Source: Reticulitermes speratus
Taxonomy: Eukaryota; Arthropoda; Insecta; Blattodea; Rhinotermitidae
Length of the DNA stretch: 64,000 nt
Reading direction: 5' to 3'
Assembly: GCA_021186555.1 (NCBI GenBank)
Contig: JAJKFL010000014.1
Coordinates: forward strand, 23,567,033-23,631,032
How positions within the stretch are numbered: the first letter of the stretch is position 1; each line of letters opens with the position of its first letter. The translations under genes and the position numbers were made by a program. A model generated the notes under the pieces. The model saw nothing but the letters and a program-made list of their open reading frames with translations, searched no databases and had not been told where the DNA came from. Shown piece after piece: positions 55,211 through 64,000 of this stretch.

Positions 55211-56778
55211 TTTTTAATTTCTAATTTTGATATTTTGCCTTCGCTATTTACTTATTGCAGAAACAATTACGTGTATATTTATTACAGATAGGTTAGGTGT
55301 AAATTGTTGTACGTTGCTTAAAAGTCAATTATTACAAATAGGTTACAATTACACCTTTAAAAAAAGGATTGGTCCTTTGGTCATCACCCAAAATTTTGTT
55401 GAATATTCAAGAAATTGAAAAATGTTCGAAATTGAAGGTGCAGATTTAGATGTGTCTCTTTCGTAACGCCAAAACTGTCAAAGAATGTCCCGGCGGGTGC
55501 AGGCTTTCTATTCAGTAAACCGCCTTGCTGTTTTAAGCGATAAAATAAACACACAGTATGTATCATTTTTGTAGAACGAGCCTTTTCTCCAGAAAAGCAA
55601 TAAATGACGATTTAATCTTTATATAAAATAGGGATTATATTCTTCCAGTATAATCCTCAGTTCAATTCATGTTTAGTGTGGCTGCACCCAAGATGTGGAA
55701 TTTAATCTAAATTCGAACACCAGTTTTGTAAGTGAATTATGTAGCCATGAGCTACGTACACTATTAGTGCTGCAAGCATTACATCTTGTGTGTTGTTAAA
55801 ATAACGCATAAACATTGAACAAAGTTAATTATCAATTTACAAATATTTGCAGAGTTTCTGGACGGAAGCGCTCAAACACTTTATAACACAGAACACCTTC
55901 GTTTGAAAGGAAATTGTACATTTTTTTTAAATATTTGATGGTGTTACGCAGAGCGAAGAGCAGGAAAGACGAGTGACAGGCACTTGATGGTAGACTTGTT
56001 GAGCCGAGTGTACCACTACAGCCAGAGAGATTGTGTTGACAGCTCATGTTGGTTGGCGTATCAACAACAGGGCTAATCGCCAGGCATTTCGGAGACAAAA
56101 GGGTTGAGAGAGAGAGAGAGTTTGGTTAGTATGCACAATTGAATAGAAACTTGGCGGCCATAGCATTTTATATTACTATTATTGTTATTATTATTATTTT
56201 GGTGTGAATACTGAAATATTTTCTCCCTTTCCCTTGTCCTCGAATTTCAGCTTTCGTGAGAGTAATTAAATCTGTTTGTTGTCTCATACCAAACAATTTT
56301 TATAACAAAGATAGGACCAACATATTCTTGTTTTTTTGTGGTTGAAGGACGATGCTGTGAAGGGAGCAATTTTTATTTTCAATTCTTTCTGTCTACTGTG
56401 TTTTATTTTTTGTTGTAAAATTGCTATTGTCGTGCGCGCCACTTCTCGTGGATGTGTGAAAGGATACAATACATGTAACGTGTGCGAACCGCTAGCGCTC
56501 TTAGCGTTTTCAGCTCGCATTGTGACCGATGACATGTATCACTGGCCGACTGAAGTGAGGCAGCTACACCACATCCCAATGAAACAGCAAGATACACTCG
56601 GTATTTTTCTCACAACAAAACTTGCTTTCTGTATCTGAGTATAATCCGCGTGCATTCATTCTTATAACTACACATAATTAGTTATCGAAACGGCGTAACT
56701 GAGACTTGTAGATCAGAACCATTTTTCAGAAGCAAAATGCCGACCAGATCTTTAAGAATTTACCTGTCTTTTATGGAC
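55211..56778. other. Unassigned sequence
   Basis: (GA)n at 56104-56120 and ATT-rich microsatellite at 56170-56200. Frames up to 100 codons (56336-56638) without a recognised domain. Confidence 0.4.
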
Positions 56779-56965
56779 CTACAGGTTTCTTTAATCTGTT
56801 TCAAAGAGATCGCCATTGGTTGCTATCTTGAGCCACTTCATTCTGCGTCCACAGCCTCCGACATTATTTTAATATTATCATCCCATGTAAGCCTAGATGT
56901 TTCATAATTTCCCAATAAATTTGCTTTGTGATTTGTCTTTCCGGTGCTGTATAACACGTCTTGCA
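56779..56965 (-). mobile_element. LINE ORF remnant, minus strand
   Basis: Sense: CCGGAAAGACAAATCACAAA and GCAAATTTATTGGGAAATTA TG give a decayed 'VGK..G' region. CATGGGATGATAATATTAAA ATAATG is the 'RWDDNIKI' site, GAGGCTGTGGACGCAGAATG is the 'GCVDAE' site, followed by GCAACCAATGGCGATC. Broken in all frames. Confidence 0.6.
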
Positions 56966-58879
56966 CACTGTATCCTAATAGATTGCATGGCGTTAGTAAA
57001 AATTTACTTGACGAAAGGTGAAAAATAGAGTTCGGCATTAGGCCTATATTATAAATGTATTCAACGTTGTGTTACGTCCTGTCTCTAAGGTAAAAATGTT
57101 CTTATCCATGACTTGTTCTCAAGCGTTACAAGTTTGAAGAAATACTCTTATCATCTGTGATTTTTTACTTCTACGCCTTAGCCGTCTGTTCTGCAGTGGG
57201 TCAAATGAAGGTAAATTGCAAGCTATAGGTATTGGTGAATGTTTCATTCCTGTGAAATTGGGTTACAATATAATCATTAAATTTATCCTGTAGAATAGTG
57301 TCATAGTTCTTCAGGATACTTCAATTTGTGTAGACCTATTAAATGTTTCTCATATAAAATATGTTTCAATTATACCTGTATAAATAACTAGAGTCAGAAG
57401 GTTCCTGTGCTGTAAATTGCGTGAAATAACGTAAAAATAGCTAACACAACACTTTACTTCTCGTGGGACTGTATTTGTCCGGTGAAAACCATTATAACGT
57501 GTTTAAAAGCACGGCTGGATTCCCACTAGATATGAATGAACGATGTGATCATTATTTACAAGTCTTATAATAATAGTCGGCCTACATTCGAACCCTCTAC
57601 CCCTCAACACTGTGAATCCGCTTTGGCGAATAGTATTACAGGGACGGTTTCAATAATGAGATAGCCTATCTGGCCGGACTATATATTTTTGTACGGTTGG
57701 TGACTGCAATCAGCGTCAAATTTATTGTGGTACTTGATCACATAAAAAGCAATTGAAAACTGCCTCTACCCCGCGTTCATCACCCCACAGCACTGACACA
57801 ACAACCTGCACACCATGGCCAGTTATCTCAACAAGTCATTCATTTTCAAGAGACGTTTTTATGGTTTTAATTCGCTGATTAGACGGCAGCAATGGAACTG
57901 AGTGACCGGTGTTATTATTTTTAACAGCAAATGTCCTTTGTTTTCACTAAAATCACAGGTGTAATTGCTGAAAATAGATTTACATTCCTCTTCTCTGCAA
58001 CGTTTGTTCTGTACTTCACTATAAATAATATGCGTTGTTCATATTATTGTTTCGTTCCTGGAAAAATTGAGAGCAGTTATACGTAATTTATGCTCGTTTT
58101 TAATAAAAGATTTTACTACGGAAAACTTTGCAAATTTTAGGTAGAATATGGCGTATTCTAATGTGGTGCTACTGATTAAAAGCGTAATTTAAAATCGAGC
58201 TAAAATTATTTTGTTTATACTGTACGTTTAATGTGAAAGACTCTTCGAATTTTGGATTTTCCTTCAGCCCTCAAACAATTGTCATTTCTTACAAAAAGTG
58301 GGGTTCGGACGGTTGCTAGTCCTGCCCGAAATCACGTTTGAATTATCAGTGTAACTTATAACTAGAGTGAAAGCAGGTTTCTGTGAAAATTAAAATTTTT
58401 TTCTTTAAATGTAACGTAACATGAACCTTTGTGATCTAAGACTGGGTACGCTGTGAGAAATTCAATTTCTTGGGATAGATTTTATTTTAATTTTTCGCGT
58501 CCATTCACCAACAGGTTTCTTATTTAAGTATATGAAATAAATAGCTTCAAAAATTGTCAAAGCGTAATTATTGGAAACTCAAAAAGAAACAAAAATTAGA
58601 GTCAATATAAAAGTAGGAAAAATAAATTCTGGAAATGGTTTTTATTTTTCAAGCTGATTGGTGTTTTCTTTCATCCATCATCCATTTTCAGCATGTTTCA
58701 GATAATCTTTTTGTTGACTGTCTCGTACAGGCGTAAAATACTGCCTTTCACTTTAGGTAAGCTTGTAGGTTATAAAAGTCTCTGTAAAGGAATGTGCTGA
58801 AGAACAGTAATTGCACATAAGAAAGATGAAGTACTTGATAAATTTTTGATATTATGTAAAGAGAAGTTTACTAATTTAT
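56966..58879. other. Long AT-rich stretch without an assigned element
   Basis: No open frame above 60 codons and no repeat shared with the window. Confidence 0.45.
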
Positions 58880-59150
58880 ACCAGCCATCTAGTACTCTAC
58901 AAGTAATGAAATAAAGGATGTTAGAATATAGAGAAAATGCATGAAACCAAAGTTTTGGGGGAGCAACCTCTTGGGAAAATTCAACATGGAGGTCCGAGAA
59001 TGGGATGAGAAGGTAACATTAAAACGGAACTAAGACAGATGGATTTTCAGCATGAGAAATCGATGTAATGGTCTGGGATTCGTGTCCGTTGGGGATCTTT
59101 GGTATCAGTTGTTTTTATTTCTACCAAAATTTTATGAAGTTTGTTAGTTT
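58880..59150 (+). mobile_element. LINE ORF remnant, strongly decayed
   Basis: ATTTATACCAGCCATCTAGT ACTC (LYQPSST, for LYSSPS), GGGGAGCAACCTCTTGGGAA AATTC (GEQPLGKF, for KRPLGRP), CCGAGAATGGGATGAGAAGG TAACATTAAAACGGAACTAA (RWDEKVTLKRN, for RWEDNIKMDL) appear in order. The 'DW…AQD' site and tail are barely visible. Confidence 0.5.
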
Positions 59151-60812
59151 TTTTTCTCTTAAGCTAGTTGGATATTTCGATTTACAAAGCCTGCTCTTCC
59201 TCTATAGGCTTTCGATATCTTTTTGACGCGACGTCTTGCTTTTGCCATTGAACTTATAGTAAAATGCAGACTTCCGTAATTTCTTTCTCTGCATTCTTTC
59301 TATATGCACTTTTAATTTCCCTATACATAACCACTCATTTACTGACTAAGTAGTTAGATGTTGAGTTACATCTGGTCGACTGTGGTAGATCTATGTACGT
59401 GAGTTTATTCATGTGCCCATTGCTTAGACAGAGACAGTTTTTACGTACAACCGTCTGAAATAGTCCTTAGCTCACCAGGCCGATCGCCTGTCCTCCACAG
59501 TGCGGTCCGCGAGTCAATGAACTTTAATACGAAGGTATAAAGCATTCCAGGAAAAGTTACCTTTCTAGCGGGCTGGTACAAGAATATTTTATTCCCTGCT
59601 TAAAAATATTTTTGGTCTTCGTATTTTTAACTTCACACACGAAGTATCGGAATATGAATTGATTATCTGGGTAGAATAATATCCTAATATGAAATGGTTA
59701 TCTGTGGAGAGTAACACGTATTATTTTATATTAATTTGATGAGTCCAATTAAGTCGTTACCTTAACCGTGTTTTGAACATAATGTATAAAAAATTATAAT
59801 TAAGGGCTAGGCCTAAGTGGTTTTGTACTTTATATATGCTCATGCTATTGGTACTGAAGAGCTTATGTTGTTAACTCAAAGGCCTACATGCTTCTTACAG
59901 CTTAGTGATTTGTATATTTTGACTTCGAACCTGTAAATGAACTCCAGGGAAAGTCCTAATCCTTTTACAGCTCTCCCGACCACAAGGAAGTAGTTATGTA
60001 TAATTTATCTTTTGAATAAACATTAAAGAAGGTAGTAAATATCCATAACAGAATAACCCTTCTAACGATTTCGCTCTGTTGTTGTCCCTAGGTGTTAAAT
60101 TTATGCGTACTGTCCCGAGAAAACTGTGTAATTTAACACACCCCATAATTTTATTCCGTATTTTAGCAGTAGATGTATACTGGATCATTATTGAGATATC
60201 GTGAGTATGGAGATTTAAATCAATTTCTATTGAACATTAATACTTGACGTTTAGAACAGATAATGGTCGATGTCACATGCTAAACTGTGTCTTTAGCCTC
60301 AGTTCGTACCTTCCAGAGAACACAGTCGCGTCATTAAAAAAAGTGTCTTCGGCCTCATTGCATGCCTCACGTAGAACACTGTCTCAGTTATAAAAATCAG
60401 TTGTGGGGAGAAATTATAAACGTAAGTAGGTATTCACGAAAAGTGTCTGTCATTTTTAATCCGATGTTAATCACAATCGAAAAATTTGTCAAATCATATT
60501 AAAATCACAAATATTGAATCTCACGAAAAACCTTTGGTTGGAGTCGCCCTGCCACTTGCCTAAGTACGAACAGACAATGCGAAGGTATTAGTCGCCCTTC
60601 TAGCTTGCTGCCGCGCCTAAAATGCAAAATAATTGAGGCCATAGCAGCTGTAAAATTTGTAAACTCTTCGACGTAAGTATGGCAAAATATGTAATAAAAT
60701 TCTGGAATATAGCTTTATTTAACATGAGTAAGGATTAACATGAGCGAGTAACATTCACATTACTGTCCTCAATGATGTGACATTCAATGAATTAGAGTGG
60801 TTAGTTATCGAC
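59151..60812. other. Unassigned sequence
   Basis: AT-rich. Frames of about 65 codons, none recognised. Confidence 0.4.
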
Positions 60813-60847
60813 GTTTCGGCGAAAGGTGATGTTTCCATCTTCTCACT
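60813..60847 (-). ncRNA. Weak hammerhead-core-like motif
   Basis: Minus strand GAGAAGA, T, GG … CC, GAAACG, then TCGAT. Only the GAAACG box and a short closing stem agree well with the other motifs. Listed because of the order and spacing. Confidence 0.25.
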
Positions 60848-61599
60848 CTTCAACCATGAAGATGGAGGAAACACATTCTTCAGAAACTCTTGAATATCTA
60901 CCACTCGAATGCTTTCACGTATAACAGCAATTTTTATAGTCGCGAATGTGAAAACCTGAAATTTCGCTTAAACACTCGTATATTATTAAAATTCGCGGGG
61001 GGCAAAACAGTTGATACAAGGACATGTATTTTGTGAATGGTTGAGTATGAATATGCACGTGACCTGTAAGAAAGTATTGAAATGTGCGAATGTAACGGAT
61101 GTAGAACGTATGGGAACGTAATTAAAATTAGATGCACATTGGGAAAAAGTCGGTAAGACGCAGCCCTTATTAGCGGTTACCGGGGAATGGAGTGAGAAAT
61201 TAAAAAATTGTGGGAGAAAGGAAGAGAGATTCTGATGGTAGAGTAGTGGTAGTAGCGTAATAGTATGAGTAGTAAATGATAGTGTAGATCAATGTAAAGG
61301 GGTATATGCGTTTAAGGAATTTGTGCTTCGCGAGAACCTGGCGTTGACATCTACCTGGATTCATATAAAGAAAGAATCAAAACTCAGATAAATAAATAAA
61401 TAAATAAATAAACCCGAGCGCTCAATTCTGAGCCTCTTGAAAACACAGACGGTTGTGGTTCTTTTTTCGAATTCCAGACTGGGTAGTGTGGCAACACAGA
61501 GGTTGACAGATGGTCAGTTGCACGGTAACAGAAAAAGGGGTTCGGCTAGGACGTTACCACGATCAGCTTACTGCAGGCTTACAGATTGAAGACATAAAT
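60848..61599. other. Unassigned sequence
   Basis: (AAAT)n at 61388-61413. A tRNA-B-box-like word near 61462-61480 is too weak to call. Confidence 0.4.
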
Positions 61600-61740
61600 G
61601 GGATATTAGCCCAGGGATGCACAATCCCGGGCGCCAGGTCTCCTGGTCGAATAAATTTTATACAGTGGCGCCTAATATTTGTGGGCCGTCAGTATGGTGC
61701 ATATCTGGCTTCACGTCACCATTCCGGCGCCTAGAATTTT
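61600..61740 (+). repeat. Dispersed repeat family Y
   Basis: Plus-strand partner of 29000-29185. GATGCACAATCCCGGGCGCC, AGTGGCGCCTAATATTTGTG and GGGCCGTCAGTATGGTGCAT share word order with the reverse complement there. Translation contains GCTIPGARSPGRINFIQWRL, followed by IFVGRQYG. Confidence 0.65.
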
Positions 61741-62064
61741 CAAATGTCTTATAGATTTTTGGAAAATTTGTACATCCTTTTATTAGTCCGTGTGTTCTTT
61801 TATATCGCTCCTGGCCCTTTTTCGATTTATTTTACTTTATTACCCCAAAATTAAACAGCTGACATTGGTTCTTAGTTCAATGTTGGGATTATTATATCGG
61901 TGCCTAGATCTGTTACTTACATGGAGAATGCAGTGTTATTACACTCTGCGAAACGCATGCATTTAACGTTTTTCTAATGAGGGACGTTAAACTAATGATT
62001 AAAAAGAGAATATGATGCTTTTGATCCTGTCCTCCAATTTGCGCTTTGGCTCAAGTATTTTTCA

Positions 62065-62190
62065 CTTGAAGGCCAAATAACCCGCATTACCAATGTCGCT
62101 GTGCTGGTGATTTGAATAATTCCGGCTCTTGTAGGAATCGAACTCCGGTCATTTGACCCATCCACTTTCCTGATTGAGTTATCTAAAAGA
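62065..62190 (-). mobile_element. tRNA-derived SINE fragment (SINE-4 group)
   Basis: Sense: TTAGATAACTCAATCAGGAA (A-box-like), AATGACCGGAGTTCGATTCC (B box), TACAAGAGCCGGAATTATTC, AAATCACCAGC. The stretch from B box to the ATCAC word parallels 23745-23900. Confidence 0.45.
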
Positions 62191-62374
62191 GTGCCATTAT
62201 TATGAGTATTATTGTTATCATTAAATGAAGAAATTTTTCGAATTTTCAGATTTATTTTTTTCAAGTGGATATTTTCCTTGTATATTTGTTATATCTATAC
62301 TTTTACACTACTTGCTTTGTGGTTGATTTTATTGCCGTTCTCAAACAACTTAACGAATAAATGAAATTATTAAC

Positions 62375-62408
<34 letters not shown>

Positions 62409-63406
62409 TTTTATGTGCTTCATCTCTGTTTCCTAGTCTCTCGTTATCTTTTTGGGTATTCACACAACTTCAATAAATTAATTGAATTAAAACATTGTTA
62501 TCATTATTATTCTCATTATTATTTTGGTTATTGCCTCAGCACGTTCATAACCAAGAACTGAATGGAATGGAATTATTAGTGTTACAATAAAAGTTGTCGA
62601 ATTATATCCAGACACCGCATTCCTGTCTGCATGCACCGTTCCATGTTGTGTGTAGTGGTACTGAAAGTCCAGTGGTTGATCACCATTTGATGGTGATCCA
62701 GATCACCACGGTACTCGTGTCGGCCGAACTATAGATGACAACCCCTTCCCCTGTTCCACTCGCCGCTCTGGTAATTGGGATTGCATTTAGTTAGAAGTCT
62801 AAAGTGGAAACCTGCTGGACATGGGACGATCAAATGAAGAGAGGCAACTAATGCTTAATGGTAGAAGAAAAGTCGTATTGAATTTACTGAAAGGACGGAT
62901 TCAGCTGTTCAGATTTACGATAATTTTATGTGCTTATGATGTGTACTTCTTTCTCCTTCTCTCTGACCCATTCACTCCTTCCCCACTCCTCATGGAATCT
63001 GAACGAAATTATGGGGACAATGGATTAAATCCCATGTCCAATCAATTTTAAGTGCCATAGTGTCGTGTTCTAAATGAATCCAGCAATAGGGGCGCCTTTT
63101 ATTCAGATAAAGACGATTGTTGGAGTGGTTCATTCGATCAAGGGACTGGAGGAAATTATTTTTTTCTCTTTTCGTTGAATTCAGATTTAAGTTTTCTAGA
63201 AGGAACGTGATGGTTTGATGTTTCACTGCTATAGGAATAAATTTGAATTGTGAATGTAAGACATTATAAGAAACGTAAATGTGATTAGGGGAAAAATCAC
63301 CCTTCTTCGATCTAAACAATTTCGAATGCTGCAGTTTAAGAGTAAGATCATATAAATTACACTGTGCTCTATTTCTAACATTTTTTCACCCTAAATAATG
63401 AAATCT
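62191..63406. other. Unassigned sequence with microsatellites
   Basis: (AAT)n at 62375-62408 and ATT-rich text at 62500-62525. A short perfect hairpin GATCACCA / TGGTGATC lies near 62678-62698. Frames up to 109 codons (62990-63319, -) have no recognised domain. Confidence 0.4.
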
Positions 63407-63517
63407 CGTCCAGAGGAGTCCTACCGAGTGTGGTGTGTCTCAAATTTGTGTGACCATGAAACCTCGACGAAACGAGAAGGCCCAGGCCCATATAAGGCTG
63501 TCGAGCCATAGGAAAAA
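63407..63517 (+). mobile_element. SINE-1 copy, 5'-truncated
   Basis: Begins inside the body at TCGTCCAGAGGAGTCCTACC and runs through TGTGTGACCATGAAACCTCG to AAGGCTGTCGAGCCATAGG and a seven-A tail. It lacks the tRNA-like head. The GCTGTCGAGCC end places it with the 44943 and 54831 copies. Confidence 0.85.
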
Positions 63518-64000
63518 AATGGAATATTTTATTTTTAACGACGATATTTCAACCGTGGGTTACAAAGCGTCAAATGAGATGGGAATATGATTATGAATTT
63601 AGGCTGAATAAAACTTGATAGTTGGCGAACATTAATTATTTGAATGAAGTCCACTATTCTGTGTTAGTGTGGGGAGACCAAGGAGGTAGGAAGCAATCCT
63701 AGCGAGATATGAGCAGGTAGTCAGGTCTGGAGTGTTAATGATAAGCTTATCTACCTGGATGAACATCAAATCATTGTGAATTTTCCATAGCGACAAAATT
63801 AAACAATTTCTTCAGTCAGACGCCCAGGCTGCTCGTTGAGTCCTCCTCTTTCCTGGTGTGTGCAGATGTCTTACTTCTCTTCTGTCGTTGCTCTACCTTC
63901 TGATGTTTTTTTATTATCATCACTGTTACACCACTACGCTTTGCTGTTCTTTCGTCCGCACGACAAATAGACAAAATTTCGCTTTTCTCCACTGCTTCCT
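63518..64000. other. Unassigned sequence
   Basis: No repeat or frame recognised before the window ends. Confidence 0.4.

Noticed and set aside
1-64000. CRISPR array or bacterial-type operon
   Set aside because: No regularly spaced direct repeats, no operon-like runs of frames. Composition and SINE/LINE content are eukaryotic.

Overview
This 64 kb window reads as insect nuclear DNA with no recognisable host protein-coding gene. It is AT-rich, carries many microsatellites, and its longest open frame is only 137 codons. No frame matches a host protein family I know. What can be supported is a dense layer of interspersed repeats. The repeats point to a polyneopteran insect of cockroach or termite type. 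The strongest clue is many 3' ends of one LINE family whose ORF ends in a '[14 protein letters not shown]' / '[18 protein letters not shown]' block, followed by a TTAG-type tail. I associate that block with Blattodea genomes from memory; no search was run.

Repeat content: (1) at least 15 LINE 3'-end fragments on both strands, the best at 30911-31600 (-), 47840-48415 (+) and 43045-43862 (+), plus one fragment of a second LINE type at 25937-26131. (2) Four groups of tRNA-derived SINEs, here called SINE-1 (7 copies), SINE-2 (9), SINE-3 (3) and a loose SINE-4 group (3). Several have clean target-site duplications (TSDs), for example at 3810/4105, 9577/9844, 25570/25846 and 54815/55096. (3) A 368 bp pogo/Tigger-like MITE with TA duplications at 41611-41978. 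(4) Inverted-repeat elements at 34462-34677, 50267-50395, 14436-14553 and 54585-55195. (5) Two further dispersed families, each seen once per strand (29000-29185 / 61600-61740, and 26603-26850 / 36545-36770). (6) A diverged tandem duplication of about 1.2 kb at 6285-8735.

The most unusual signal is a small RNA-like motif repeated at about ten places on both strands: a CTGATGA-like heptamer, one T, a 4-5 bp hairpin, then GAAAC. This is the order of conserved parts in a hammerhead ribozyme core. At 31916-31974 the outer stem, a one-base-pair stem III and a cleavable UU site can also be drawn. Several of these motifs lie inside or beside the inverted-repeat elements, so I infer one widespread element group, possibly related to Penelope-like elements, whose known relatives carry minimal hammerheads.

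Layout: 0-5 kb sparse repeats; 5-10 kb SINE-1 copies around the tandem duplication; 10-17 kb mostly unique, with a TATA-containing GC-richer stretch near 12.95-13.15 kb and two hairpin-element remnants; 17-28 kb SINEs and LINE remnants; 28-35 kb LINE, ribozyme-like motif and palindrome; 35-46 kb SINE-2 copies, the MITE and a SINE-in-LINE nest; 47-55 kb LINE, SINE-3, hairpin elements and a composite nest; 55-64 kb mostly unique DNA with old LINE pieces. If a host gene is present, this is probably its intron or flanking DNA.
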